Shown in pieces: positions 36,727 to 46,332 of a stretch of 64,000 bases of DNA. The DNA lies in contig NZ_JAPLET010000024.1 of the NCBI RefSeq assembly GCF_026391055.1, forward strand, positions 287,590 through 351,589. Reading direction: 5' to 3'. A program made the position numbers and the translations under genes. The stretch is from Spirosoma sp. (lineage in GTDB: Bacteria; Bacteroidota; Bacteroidia; Cytophagales; Spirosomataceae). The notes beneath the pieces are model-generated. The model searched no databases. It was given only the letters and a program-made list of their open reading frames with translations, and was not told where the DNA came from. Each line of letters opens with the position of its first letter. The first letter of the stretch is position 1.

Positions 36727-38157
36727 TTATTCGGGCGTAACTCGTAAGAGCGTATCAGGACTGTTGGTAAGCACATACAGGGCACCGTCCGGTCCGATCT
36801 TTACATCTCGCACACGGCCGTAGCCCTTCAACAACACTTCCTGTTCCGTCACCTTATCGCCCTTGACCACAAGCCGTCGGATCTCTTCGAACTTGAGTGC
36901 GGTTACCAGCAGGTTATTCTGCCAGCGCGGAAAGCGGTTACCGGTCACAAATTCAATGGCACTGACAGCAATAGAGGGCGTCCAGTAGGTAATTGGCTGT
37001 TCCATCTCCTCCCGATGGGTTTCTGTGGTAATAATGCTGCCGTTATAGTCGATGCCATAAGTAATTACTGGCCAACCATAATTTGCTCCCTTCTTTAGAA
37101 TATTCAACTCGTCGCCCCCCTGTGGTCCGTGTTCACTCGCGTAGATTACGCCGGTTGTCGGATGTTGGGCCAGCCCCTGTGCGTTGCGATTTCCCCAACT
37201 GTAGATCGCCTGTAAGTCATTCGCTTTGCCGTAGAGGGGATTGTCTTTCGGAATCGACCCATCGGGATTGATTCGGTAGATTTTGCCGGACGGTCTCGAT
37301 AATATCTGGGAATCGCCAGCGCGGTTCATATCGCCAATGGTGAAATACAGATACCCTTGTTTATCGAACAGAAACCGGCACCCCCAGCGCGTGCCACCCG
37401 TCACCAGCAGCGAGTCGGGAACTTGAAACAGCGTCTGTTCCTCTACCCACTGATGTTCCCGAACTTTTCCCCGGACGATTTTTGTCATGCCCGGCGTCTT
37501 TTTATCCGAGCTATTTTGCGGGTTATGACTGAATCCAATGTAAATCCAACCATTGGTTTTGTAATCGGGATCGAGCGCCAGATCCATCATCCCCCCAACC
37601 AGGTCAGTTCCGTACGTTTTCGGTAGGCCGGCAATTTTCTGATTGTCGAGTTTGCCATTCACCAGCGAAAAAAGCTCCCCGTTCTTGCCGGTAACAAGCG
37701 CATGGTTAGCATCGACAAATTCAATGCCCCAAGGGCTGGTCAAGCCTTCGGTCACCAGCTTTTCAATCCTGAGTTTGTAGAGTTTTGTATCAACGCGAAG
37801 GGGTAAGTCTGTCTTTTTTACCAGTTCCGGCGAGGTTTGCGCATTCAGTATAAAATCGGTGACGGCCTCTATCTCTTTAGCCGAAAGAACGCCTTCAAAC
37901 CTGATCATCTCGGTCGATGGAACGCCATTCCGGATGGTTTTGAGCAACGAGTTGCGGTCGCCCCCGTGTTTCCATTCCTTTTTGATGAGTGCGGGTCCTG
38001 CACTGCCCTGTAATTGGGCTCCATGACATCCGGCACAGTATTTTTTGTAAACGATCTGCCCGTTCTGCGCCATTGACTGAAGAGAGACAGACACAACTAA
38101 AACAAAGATGAACAGTAACGTTCCAAAGACCGGGAGGGCCGATAACGAAGTACGCAT
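36727..38157 (-). CDS. PQQ-dependent sugar dehydrogenase with N-terminal cytochrome c domain
   Basis: A 476-residue exported protein: signal peptide (1-30), a cytochrome c domain (about 32-112) with the haem motif CAGCH at 41-45 and an axial Met after GVPST, then a six-bladed soluble glucose dehydrogenase-type propeller (about 125-475) with SPWGIEFVD, GGMMDLALDP, GGTRWGCRF, WGNRNAQGLA and EHGPQGGDELN, the last being a PQQ/Ca-site signature. It oxidises an aldose to a lactone in the periplasm and passes electrons through its own haem to the respiratory chain. The fusion removes the need for a separate acceptor. Confidence 0.88.
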   Translation of the reverse strand: MRTSLSALPVFGTLLFIFVLVVSVSLQSMAQNGQIVYKKYCAGCHGAQLQGSAGPALIKKEWKHGGDRNSLLKTIRNGVPSTEMIRFEGVLSAKEIEAVTDFILNAQTSPELVKKTDLPLRVDTKLYKLRIEKLVTEGLTSPWGIEFVDANHALVTGKNGELFSLVNGKLDNQKIAGLPKTYGTDLVGGMMDLALDPDYKTNGWIYIGFSHNPQNSSDKKTPGMTKIVRGKVREHQWVEEQTLFQVPDSLLVTGGTRWGCRFLFDKQGYLYFTIGDMNRAGDSQILSRPSGKIYRINPDGSIPKDNPLYGKANDLQAIYSWGNRNAQGLAQHPTTGVIYASEHGPQGGDELNILKKGANYGWPVITYGIDYNGSIITTETHREEMEQPITYWTPSIAVSAIEFVTGNRFPRWQNNLLVTALKFEEIRRLVVKGDKVTEQEVLLKGYGRVRDVKIGPDGALYVLTNSPDTLLRVTPE

Positions 38158-38255
38158 TAGTCTCTGGGTTGAGGTTTCCTGAGTAGCAAGTTACATTTTT
38201 TTGTATAGCTCAGAGGGTGCGGGTATGGAGGAGAGACGTCAGTCCGTCGAAAATA

Positions 38256-38348
38256 ACGTAAGTGTTACGCCCAATGAGTTCCGTAGTTCGCCCCTTTACC
38301 CGGATTACAATGGGGTAGCTTAAGCAAGCGAAGAAGTAATGCTTACGT
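38256..38348 (+). promoter_or_regulatory. Paired ACGTAAG sites upstream of the GH43 lipoprotein gene
   Basis: ACGTAAG occurs at 38256-38262, inside the small palindrome CGTAA GTG TTACG, and its reverse complement CTTACGT at 38342-38348, directly ahead of the -7 element. Two inverted copies 80 bases apart in a 229-base upstream region suggest a regulator-binding pair. The regulator is unknown. Confidence 0.3.
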
Positions 38349-38353
38349 AAACG

Positions 38354-38361
38354 TATCTTTG
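38354..38361 (+). promoter_or_regulatory. Bacteroidota -7 promoter element of the GH43 lipoprotein gene
   Basis: TATCTTTG matches TAnnTTTG exactly and gives a leader of about 20 bases before ATG 38387. No good -33 element is present, which fits a promoter that depends on an activator. Confidence 0.45.
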
Positions 38362-38386
38362 TTGTCAGGAATAGCTTACCTCAACG

Positions 38387-39439
38387 ATGAAAAATTATCT
38401 GTTTATGCTGCTGGCGCTGGTGATCGCCTGCCAATCGGCCGACAAGCCAAACCCCACTCCTACGCCCCCCGTCACGACGGTCGACACGGTCGGTAAATTT
38501 CAGAATCCATTACTGACAGCCGCTCCCGACCCTTGGGTGACGTATAAAGATGGGTTCTATTACGTAATGCACACCACCGGAAACAACCTGCGCATCTATA
38601 AAACAGCCGCTATGAGTCGTCTGAGTTCGGCGCGACCGGTGACCGTCTGGACACCGCCCGCCACTGGCCCCAACTCCCGCGACATCTGGGCACCCGAACT
38701 GTTTTTCGTCAATGGTAAATGGTACATCTACTACGCTGCCGACAATAACGGCAACGACGCGACCCACCGCATGTTTGTGCTAGAAAACGAATCCGCCGAC
38801 CCGACGCAGGGAACGTGGGTCGACCGGGGGCTGCTTAACTTACCCGAAAACCGATGGGCGATTGACGGTACACTGCTTCAGCAAAATGGTCAGTTGTATT
38901 TCGCGTGGTCAGGTTGGGAAACGGATCTGGGCGGGTCGCAACATATCTACATCGCTAAACTATCGAATCCATACACCGTCGAAAGTACCAGCCGGGTCCG
39001 GTTATCGTCGCCTGATTACGCCTGGGAGAAAAACGGCTTTGGCGTGAATGAAGGGCCGGAGTTCCTGATGCACAACAACAAAGTCTTTCTGATTTATTCG
39101 GCCAGTTTCTGCGGTACTGATCTGTACGCACTGGGACAACTTTCCGCCGATACCAGCACGGATTTGCTCAACCCGGCATCCTGGACAAAATCGGCCACGC
39201 CTGTATTCGGCCCAAATGGCGGAAATGGTACCTTTGGCGTGGGCCACAACAGTTTTTTCACTACCCCCGACGGAAAAGAGAACTGGCTCGTTTACCATGC
39301 CAATGCCGCGTCTGGACAAGGCTGTGGCGATAACCGCTCCATCCGGATGCAGCCTTTTAGTTGGAAAGCCGACGGCTCTCCCGATTTTGGCACGCCAGCG
39401 CCAATAACGCAATGGATTAAGCGGCCCAGTGGCGAGTGA
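38387..39439 (+). CDS. GH43 family glycoside hydrolase, lipoprotein
   Basis: A 350-residue lipoprotein (MKNYLFMLLALVIAC, Cys15) that is a single five-bladed GH43 propeller. The catalytic base is Asp48 in APDPW, the central Asp160 is in AIDGT, and the general acid Glu222 is in NEGPE. All three are intact. The pattern GPNSRDIWAPELFF is typical of arabinanase/arabinofuranosidase-like subfamilies. The surface lipid anchor suggests action on arabinose-containing polysaccharide. It is unlike the secreted two-domain GH43 at 5105 and is probably not a duplicate. Confidence 0.9.
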   Translation: MKNYLFMLLALVIACQSADKPNPTPTPPVTTVDTVGKFQNPLLTAAPDPWVTYKDGFYYVMHTTGNNLRIYKTAAMSRLSSARPVTVWTPPATGPNSRDIWAPELFFVNGKWYIYYAADNNGNDATHRMFVLENESADPTQGTWVDRGLLNLPENRWAIDGTLLQQNGQLYFAWSGWETDLGGSQHIYIAKLSNPYTVESTSRVRLSSPDYAWEKNGFGVNEGPEFLMHNNKVFLIYSASFCGTDLYALGQLSADTSTDLLNPASWTKSATPVFGPNGGNGTFGVGHNSFFTTPDGKENWLVYHANAASGQGCGDNRSIRMQPFSWKADGSPDFGTPAPITQWIKRPSGE

Positions 39440-39700
39440 ACCGGAGCGCGTTAGCTTATTAATAGCCTGCTACCGTAACAAAAGTAACATACAGTAAGAG
39501 CCCCAATTACAGTTCAATAACCTATTTAACTATCCTATTCATCTTACCCGGAACAGAGTAAACTAGTTAATCAATACGCGAAATGACATTAACAAGGGTC
39601 ATAATTACCTAATACATCGAGTATTTACGCTCAACATAGCATAATTACTTAAATTAGCAATGAATACACTTGTTATAACCTTTTTATTTTTAGCGTATAC

Positions 39701-41842
39701 ATGAAAAATAGTTTATCAGATAAACCACTGAGACCCAGTGCGTTTTTTGCGCCCAATTTACCTGGCTTGCTTACGCTTAAAGGTTCCATACAAGAGGAAC
39801 AGACTGGCTCAAATTTAACAATCTCCTGGATCAGTGAATCGGCGGGTAATTTGTTAAAAATGGCCGGGACAGAGTGGCACATAGGTGACTCTTTCAAACA
39901 AAGTCTATTAGAATTCGGTAATGTTGATATCGCCCCCATTTTCAGTGACTTTTCAAAAAAAGGAGAGGGCTTCTATCATCTTGCCCTGGAATCTGGTTAC
40001 TCAGTTGGACTTAATTTGAGTCAATCACCCATTGGCATCATTGGCCAGCTACACTATCCTGTCAATCAGCAGGAAAAAAATTTCGATGAGAATCAAAATA
40101 TAGCTCTTAGTATACGCTTAGATAATGTAGAGAATCAGTTACGGTATACAAAGCTGCTATTAAAACAAGTAACCCAGTTGGCAGGTTTGGATAACCGGCA
40201 GTTTGATCCACAACAGGATCGATATATCATTAACGCTGAAAGCAGTTTATCATACATAGAAAACCAGCCTGCTTCAATCAGGAATAAAAATGGTCTATCC
40301 TTCCATATGCCTGGTTCTGCAAACGATATAACAGATACCGTTATCGTAGAAAAAGCCATACAGGAAAGTAAGCTTATCTATCGAAGTATAGCTGATAAGT
40401 TTAAGCAAGTAGTTTTTCAAGTCGATTTAGAAGAAAATTGGAGTTTTTTAAACGAAGCCTGGGAAAGAATTACAGGTTTCACAAAGGCAGAAAGTCTGGG
40501 ACGACCATTTTTCGACTTTATCCATACAGAAGATGAGCAACTGATTTCCCATTTATTCTCAGAAAATTTTCACGCAAAGGCAGGATTTGATCGAACAACG
40601 GTAGACTGTCTAAAAAAAGATGGCGGGACATGCTCGGTTGAACTATCCGTGTGGCTTGACCGAGATGACGATGATACTATTACTGGCTATACAGGAACGA
40701 TCATATATATAGCAGAACAGCCAGAGCTTCATCAGTCTATGTCCGATGAACAAACATTGTTAAAAGAGATTGCGGAAAATATCAATAGCATTATATGGAT
40801 CAGGGATCCGAAAGAACTTAAATTTTTATATATCAACTCTTACTTCGAAAAATTTACTGGTTATAAAATAGATCAACTGCGAACCGATTCAAATTCCCTT
40901 TTTAAGTTTATTCATCCTGATGATCAACCATTTTTGATGCAACTTTATGAAATGCCCACTGAAAAAAACCTGACAATTGAATTCAGAATTAAACTCTCAG
41001 ACCAAACTTATCGCTGGTTAGAGGCTAAACTACTTACGTTGGCCGACACTGAGGGTACTATTATTCACCGCATGGGCATTGCTACAGATATTACAGAAGG
41101 GAAAAAAAAAGTAGAGTCCCTGCAATTAGCTTTAGAACAGGAAAAGGAAATAAATAAGCTCAAAAGTATGTTTGTGTCAATGGTTTCGCATCAATTCAAA
41201 ACTCCTCTGAGCACGATGCAAACTAGTGTTGACTTAATAAATAATTACTTACAGGCACCCTCAGATAAATCATCATCAATCCATCGACACCTTAACATTA
41301 TTCAAAATGAAATTAAGAAATATGGCAATCTCATAAACGATATGTTGATTCTGGGTAAAATTGAAGCTGGTAAAGTAAAGGTATATTTCGAACAAATTGA
41401 CTTAGTTGAATTTTGCCAAAAAATCATCAACGCTTATTTTGTAGATAACCTGCAAGGCAGAAAAGTAGAATTAAATCACGAGAAGCCTCGCATGTTAATT
41501 TTTTTAGATGTAGCTCTCATGGAGCATGTTTTAGTAAACCTATTATCTAACGCCTTAAAGTTTTCACAAAAGAGTCCAAAAATAATGCTGGAATCCCTAG
41601 ACAATGAAATAGTTATTAAGGTCGTGGATGAAGGAATTGGTATCTCTAAAAATGATATCTCTTACCTATTTGAAGATTTTTATCGGGCAAGCAATGCTTC
41701 AGCCGTACCGGGTTCTGGCCTTGGACTATCCATTGCTAAAAAGTTTGTCGAGTTACAGCAAGGCACAATAAATGTTGAAAGCCAGTTAGGTTTGGGCACC
41801 ACATTCAGGCTAACCTTACCAAAAAATAGATCCACCAATTGA
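39701..41842 (+). CDS. Soluble PAS-domain sensor histidine kinase, AT-rich
   Basis: A 713-residue cytosolic kinase without membrane segments: a degenerate N-terminal sensor region (about 30-140), two PAS domains (about 222-340 and 352-475), a HisKA domain with phospho-acceptor His497 (VSHQFKTPLSTM), and an ATPase domain (about 595-710) with N box LLSNALKFS, G1 VVDEGIGIS and G2 GSGLGLSIAKK. All catalytic boxes are intact. No response regulator is adjacent. Codons rich in A and T (ATA, TTA, AAA) contrast with both neighbours, as does its 261-base upstream region, which suggests acquisition from a lower-GC Bacteroidota donor. Confidence 0.92.
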   Translation: MKNSLSDKPLRPSAFFAPNLPGLLTLKGSIQEEQTGSNLTISWISESAGNLLKMAGTEWHIGDSFKQSLLEFGNVDIAPIFSDFSKKGEGFYHLALESGYSVGLNLSQSPIGIIGQLHYPVNQQEKNFDENQNIALSIRLDNVENQLRYTKLLLKQVTQLAGLDNRQFDPQQDRYIINAESSLSYIENQPASIRNKNGLSFHMPGSANDITDTVIVEKAIQESKLIYRSIADKFKQVVFQVDLEENWSFLNEAWERITGFTKAESLGRPFFDFIHTEDEQLISHLFSENFHAKAGFDRTTVDCLKKDGGTCSVELSVWLDRDDDDTITGYTGTIIYIAEQPELHQSMSDEQTLLKEIAENINSIIWIRDPKELKFLYINSYFEKFTGYKIDQLRTDSNSLFKFIHPDDQPFLMQLYEMPTEKNLTIEFRIKLSDQTYRWLEAKLLTLADTEGTIIHRMGIATDITEGKKKVESLQLALEQEKEINKLKSMFVSMVSHQFKTPLSTMQTSVDLINNYLQAPSDKSSSIHRHLNIIQNEIKKYGNLINDMLILGKIEAGKVKVYFEQIDLVEFCQKIINAYFVDNLQGRKVELNHEKPRMLIFLDVALMEHVLVNLLSNALKFSQKSPKIMLESLDNEIVIKVVDEGIGISKNDISYLFEDFYRASNASAVPGSGLGLSIAKKFVELQQGTINVESQLGLGTTFRLTLPKNRSTN

Positions 41843-41900
41843 TCGGCAAAGAAGCATGGGCAACAATCCATTGGGTTAAGCTTGCCACTGTAGACATAAA

Positions 41901-41950
41901 ATGTGCTTTATCCTGAGTCTATACGGACACAGATTCAGGATAAAGCACAT
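41901..41950. terminator. Hairpin between convergent genes
   Basis: A perfect 16-bp stem (ATGTGCTTTATCCTGA) closes over an 18-base loop, between the kinase stop at 41842 and the DUF5690 stop at 41986. Confidence 0.75.
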
Positions 41951-41985
41951 CACGACGCCGGACTGGTTCGCTCGTCATTTTGCCA

Positions 41986-43272
41986 TTAAACCACACCTTC
42001 CGCTACCCGAACCGTCAACTCAGCGCTATACCTGCGCTGGAAGTAGATAAACGAACCAATCACCAACACCCCATACACTATTGACAGAATGTAGGCACCA
42101 TCCATAAAGAATTCTCGGTAACTAATGTCGGCATGGCCGAAGTTTTTATAGAGTAACACACCAACGCTACCCAGATACCCGTACCAGTCGGCCAGGGTGA
42201 CCATAAAACCGACCGTGCTCACGTACCGAAAAGACGCAATCAGCCGCTCGAAATAAAGGCCATTGCAGGGTACATACGCCATATATAGCCCCAGACCTGT
42301 CAGCAGAAACCAATTTCCGGCGGAGAGTGCCCCCGTCGAGTACGCATAGGTACTTAGGCCGACCAGAGCGCCCCCCAGTAGCATGAGTCCGTTGAGCAGG
42401 GCAAAGGCCCGGAAGTTTTGGGTTACGCGCTGGAGCAACGCCATCACTACCAGAATACCAAGGGCGACCAGCGTTTCGGTTTTGGCGAAAATGCCAGGGT
42501 TTTCTACACCCGCATCCTTGAGAATTTCAGGGCCGAAGTTATCGCGAAAATCGCGAAAGGCTGAAAGGAGCACATAGGAGGCAATCAGTAAGATCAAACC
42601 CGGTCTGAAGTTGCGGACAAACGCCCGGCGTTCGGCACCGTCCATAGGCTTGCGCTCGGTACGCAGGGCACGGTCTTCGTCGGTGGGGGGCGGCAGTAAA
42701 GTTAGGGCGTATACTGAAATCAGCATGGGCAATACAAACAGCATACCCGTCACGAAGGGTAGCCAAAACTCCGACACGCCCCAGTCGGCCCGGATGGTGA
42801 GGGCTACCGTTTTCACGAATCCCGACGCGAAAATAAACGAGGCTGTCAACCCGGCCACCAGCCCGTCCGTTTGCCGCCGACCTTCCAGAAAGCCAATCAT
42901 CGTGCCGTAGACCATGCCTAACGGTAATCCGTTCAGGAACAAAAAGATAATGTTATAGGGAGCTGGAACCAGCGCAAAACCAAGGAGAGCCAGCAGGGCG
43001 AATCCTACAAAAAACAGCAAGCTAACGGCCCGACGACCCGGCGACATTTCGGACACAACCTTCACCCCGATACCTTTCGACACGGCATAGCCAAACACCT
43101 GCGCCGTAACGAGCCATATTTTGTAACTAATACCCGCGAAGGCCATCCCTTCGAACGTTACGGCGGTAATGCCTTTTCGGAAGGCATACATGCAGGCATA
43201 CGTAGAAAACGCAGCCGTGGCACCAAAGAGCATAAATGCCGTTGGGTTGCGTAAAAAAGCGGGAGATTTCAC
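41986..43272 (-). CDS. DUF5690 family MFS-type membrane transporter
   Basis: A 428-residue inner-membrane protein with about 12 hydrophobic segments of the major facilitator type. The opening resembles organophosphate antiporters (FSTYACMYAFRKGITA, then GISYKIWLVTAQVFGYAVSKG, recalling the GlpT/UhpT pattern), with the conserved loop FLEGRRQTDG. Substrate is unassigned for the family. Its resemblance to phosphate-ester carriers and its position at the end of the phosphonate-type island suggest inner-membrane import of a phosphonate or phosphorylated compound. That is an inference. It is separated from the preceding gene by a hairpin. Confidence 0.82.
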   Translation of the reverse strand: MKSPAFLRNPTAFMLFGATAAFSTYACMYAFRKGITAVTFEGMAFAGISYKIWLVTAQVFGYAVSKGIGVKVVSEMSPGRRAVSLLFFVGFALLALLGFALVPAPYNIIFLFLNGLPLGMVYGTMIGFLEGRRQTDGLVAGLTASFIFASGFVKTVALTIRADWGVSEFWLPFVTGMLFVLPMLISVYALTLLPPPTDEDRALRTERKPMDGAERRAFVRNFRPGLILLIASYVLLSAFRDFRDNFGPEILKDAGVENPGIFAKTETLVALGILVVMALLQRVTQNFRAFALLNGLMLLGGALVGLSTYAYSTGALSAGNWFLLTGLGLYMAYVPCNGLYFERLIASFRYVSTVGFMVTLADWYGYLGSVGVLLYKNFGHADISYREFFMDGAYILSIVYGVLVIGSFIYFQRRYSAELTVRVAEGVV

Positions 43273-43380
43273 AAATAGGTTGCGTTAATATTGATGCGTA
43301 AGAGTTATAAAGAATTTTTGATCGCGAAAAATGGGTCTCGTAAGAACGCAAGATAAAATAAAATCGGCCTCTTACGCTAT

Positions 43381-43411
43381 GTGTACAATGGATTACTAGT
43401 CCATTGTACAC
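43381..43411. terminator. Palindrome after the YncE/phosphatase gene
   Basis: GTGTACAATGGA and its exact complement flank a 7-base loop, between the YncE-type gene stop (43486) and the start of DUF5690 (43272). There is no T-tract, so it could also be an operator for DUF5690. Confidence 0.5.
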
Positions 43412-43485
43412 GTAATGTCCCCGCACTTTACAACTCCCCATACACCCGACCGGGACGGTTCGACGCATCGACGGTCGGTACTACA

Positions 43486-46272
43486 TCAATACTCGCCGTT
43501 CTGCTGGCGGTAATGTTCGGCACGCTGGTCGGCACGGTCATCCATTTCGGGACCTTTTTGGATTTTGCGCCAGTCGAAGACTTTTTTGTAGGGTTTCATG
43601 GCCGCCTGCGGATCAAACACCCGGCTATCGGGCAGTACCACCTCGTAAGGTCGGAAATCAGGTTTATCGGTGAAGAAATCCTGTAACAGCGAGGCCGTCT
43701 GGTCATACTGGTTTACGTAGGGAACACCGAGGATGTTGTACATCGTTTTCAGCACCGACCCGAAGTTGGCGTGCGTGTGCGACACATAGCCCCGCTTTAC
43801 GTACGGCCCGGCCATCAGCAGGATCGACCGGTGCGCATCGATATGGTCGACGCCCCCCTGCGGGTCATCTTCGGTGATGATGACGAGCATGTTTTTCCAG
43901 TATTTGGTGCGCGACAGGAAATGTAGCACCCGGCCAACCGCCAGATCGTTATCGGCCATGTACGAATGCAGATACGGGTAAGCGAAATCAGGACGAGGGC
44001 CAGCCCCGTGATCGTTCGGTATCTGCATGGTCACAAACTGGGGCATTTTCTCTTTCCCCTTTATCCACTTGGCCGTAAACTCCCGCTCAAACTGCTCCAT
44101 TCGATACTGGTCGGGCACGTTGGTGTTGTATCCGGCAAAGTCGCGCGAGGTGTGCGGATAAACGGCTTTCGGCATCGGAAACACCACCGACTGAGCCGCG
44201 CCAAACTGCGTGGTTGTCCATTCTTCTATATTTCCGGCAAATTCATTGACCTGGCCAAAATTATACATTGAGACCTTGTTGCGCTCGAAGGCTTCCCAGA
44301 GTCCGCCGATTTCGTTATAATCTTCGGGGTCGATAGCGCCGGACGCTTTGGGAAACCGCCGACCGGGCGCTTTGGAATCCATATCGAATCGCCCTTCCGA
44401 AGCGGCATTGGCCTCCACCCATTCGTTGGGAATAGTGCCCAGCATCCAATGGTGGCCGTGAATACTGGCGTCAGAATCGCAATAGAAATTGTCGGAGAAA
44501 GCAAATTGCCGGGCTACACGGATATGATTGGGCATAACGTCGGCACCCGTCACACGCACACTGTCTACGGCGCTATCGGTCGTGCGTCCGCTGGTACCCC
44601 GACTTGTCGAGACGCGGGTTCTGATGGTGACACCTTCGCCAAAACGGGCTAGTGTTGAGTCGCCATTGGCGGTTTTCAGCTGCCCCAGTACTTCGTCAAA
44701 TGTCCGGTTTTCTTTCGTGATGTACACGATGTGCTTTATGGGCGACTGGCGGGTTTTGGGCAATACGGGCAATGGGTTTCGGCCATCGTCGGTGAGGGTA
44801 ACGGTTTCGTAGGTATTGGCCAGCACCTGTTTTGTATAAGTCGCCAGCTGAGCTGCATCCGGCACCGGAACAGCCTGAAAGGTACCTAATTGAATGTCGC
44901 CAATGTAGGTTCCCTGTGGTGGTTTCACGAAGGTAGCACCCCCATTCGGCCCGGCTCCGTGCCCACGCGCCGATACAACATAGACGGTCTTTTCATCCGG
45001 CGATAATGCCACGCGCGTTGGGCCCCAGCCCGTTGGAATCAGCCCGGTGACTTTGCGCGTGGGTATATCGACAACGGCCACTGCGTTGAGGGCCAGCAAG
45101 GCAACATATAAGGTTTTCTGGTCTTTTGTGAGGGCCATTCCAAAGGGCATCAGGCCCCGGTAGCGGTCCAGCTTCGGGTCGACCTTTAGAGAAATCGTAC
45201 CGACCAGTCGTTTAGCTGACCGGCTGGTGGGTTTATAGTCCAAGATAGAGATATTGTCGTTGGTTGCATTCGACACGTAGGCATACCGGCTACCTACCAC
45301 GACCGAGTTCGGGGAAGACCCGCCAACAACTTCGGCTTCTTCGATCATCTCACCGATCTGCACACCAGTCTTGGCTTTATAAACAACTTTGTTTGTGCTT
45401 AGGTCCACCGTCCAGACGCTCATGGCTTCATCGGCCAGGGGGCTGCCCAGTCCCGGAATCCGCCGACCTTCTACCTCCACCCCTTCCGCCGACTCTTTGG
45501 TATGAGCAGCATACGGTGGGAATTTGAGCGCCATTGTATCCTTATTGGTTTTGGTTACGCCTGGTACTTTTGGGTAAGCGTACAAGCCAACGTTGGCTAC
45601 GAAAGCCAATTTGCGGTCGGGGCTGATGGCAAGACCGAAAGGTTGCCGACCTGTAGGAATAGACGCCTTAATATGCTTGTTAGCCAGATCAATGCGTACC
45701 ATTCGGAAGTTGGCCCTGTCTAGCACCAGAAGCTCGTTGCCGTTGAGGAGAAGATCAGACGTAAAGCTATCGGTATAGCCGTTACCGTCGAGACTGATGC
45801 TGTCGATTGTTCTTAGTTGTTCGGTATCAAAGACCAGCACCCGCCCTTTATCGCCGTTACTGAGGTAGGCCGTGCGATTATCGGGCGCAAAGGCCACGCC
45901 CAGAAACGAACCCGCTTTCAGGGCAGGTGGAATGGTACCGGCATAATCGGGAATTCGGGTAGCCTGTAAACTAGCTAAGTTAAAAACAGTTAGCACACCA
46001 TCGTGCAGGGAAACAGCTTTCCGCCCATTGGGAGCGATGGCCAGCCCAAACGGGTCATTAGAGATGCGAAGTGTTTGGCCCGCCGGAGTTACATATCGGC
46101 CGCTGGGCAGCACCGATTTCCCATTGACGTCTATTCTAGAAAACTCAGCCCTACCGGGTACCTGTAAGGTGGTGTAGGTTTTTGCTTTGGCCGCTGCCGC
46201 CGTGGTGCGGGCGGGTTGAGCCGAGGCATAAACAGATGCCAGAAGAAGTGCAAAAATGGAAAGGTACTTCAT
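43486..46272 (-). CDS. YncE-type beta-propeller fused to an alkaline phosphatase-family phosphoesterase
   Basis: A 928-residue secreted protein: signal peptide (1-18), a seven-bladed YncE-like propeller (about 60-480; FGLAIAPNGRKAVS, LGVAFAPDNRTAYLSN, TGWGPTRVALSPDEKTVYV), then a phosphoesterase domain (about 515-870) with IKHIVYITKENRTFDEVLG at its metal site, SIHGHHWM, and IITEDDPQGGVDHIDAHR for the second metal. The latter resembles phospholipase C/acid phosphatase-type members of the alkaline phosphatase clan. It should cleave phosphate mono- or diesters in the periplasm. In the island it could free phosphate or a phosphonate head group. Confidence 0.88.
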   Translation of the reverse strand: MKYLSIFALLLASVYASAQPARTTAAAAKAKTYTTLQVPGRAEFSRIDVNGKSVLPSGRYVTPAGQTLRISNDPFGLAIAPNGRKAVSLHDGVLTVFNLASLQATRIPDYAGTIPPALKAGSFLGVAFAPDNRTAYLSNGDKGRVLVFDTEQLRTIDSISLDGNGYTDSFTSDLLLNGNELLVLDRANFRMVRIDLANKHIKASIPTGRQPFGLAISPDRKLAFVANVGLYAYPKVPGVTKTNKDTMALKFPPYAAHTKESAEGVEVEGRRIPGLGSPLADEAMSVWTVDLSTNKVVYKAKTGVQIGEMIEEAEVVGGSSPNSVVVGSRYAYVSNATNDNISILDYKPTSRSAKRLVGTISLKVDPKLDRYRGLMPFGMALTKDQKTLYVALLALNAVAVVDIPTRKVTGLIPTGWGPTRVALSPDEKTVYVVSARGHGAGPNGGATFVKPPQGTYIGDIQLGTFQAVPVPDAAQLATYTKQVLANTYETVTLTDDGRNPLPVLPKTRQSPIKHIVYITKENRTFDEVLGQLKTANGDSTLARFGEGVTIRTRVSTSRGTSGRTTDSAVDSVRVTGADVMPNHIRVARQFAFSDNFYCDSDASIHGHHWMLGTIPNEWVEANAASEGRFDMDSKAPGRRFPKASGAIDPEDYNEIGGLWEAFERNKVSMYNFGQVNEFAGNIEEWTTTQFGAAQSVVFPMPKAVYPHTSRDFAGYNTNVPDQYRMEQFEREFTAKWIKGKEKMPQFVTMQIPNDHGAGPRPDFAYPYLHSYMADNDLAVGRVLHFLSRTKYWKNMLVIITEDDPQGGVDHIDAHRSILLMAGPYVKRGYVSHTHANFGSVLKTMYNILGVPYVNQYDQTASLLQDFFTDKPDFRPYEVVLPDSRVFDPQAAMKPYKKVFDWRKIQKGPEMDDRADQRAEHYRQQNGEY

Positions 46273-46332
46273 AGCAGGGCTAGTGAAAAGGTGGGTAAAG
46301 GAAAGGTTTAGTAGGTCACTGATTAGGGTTCA

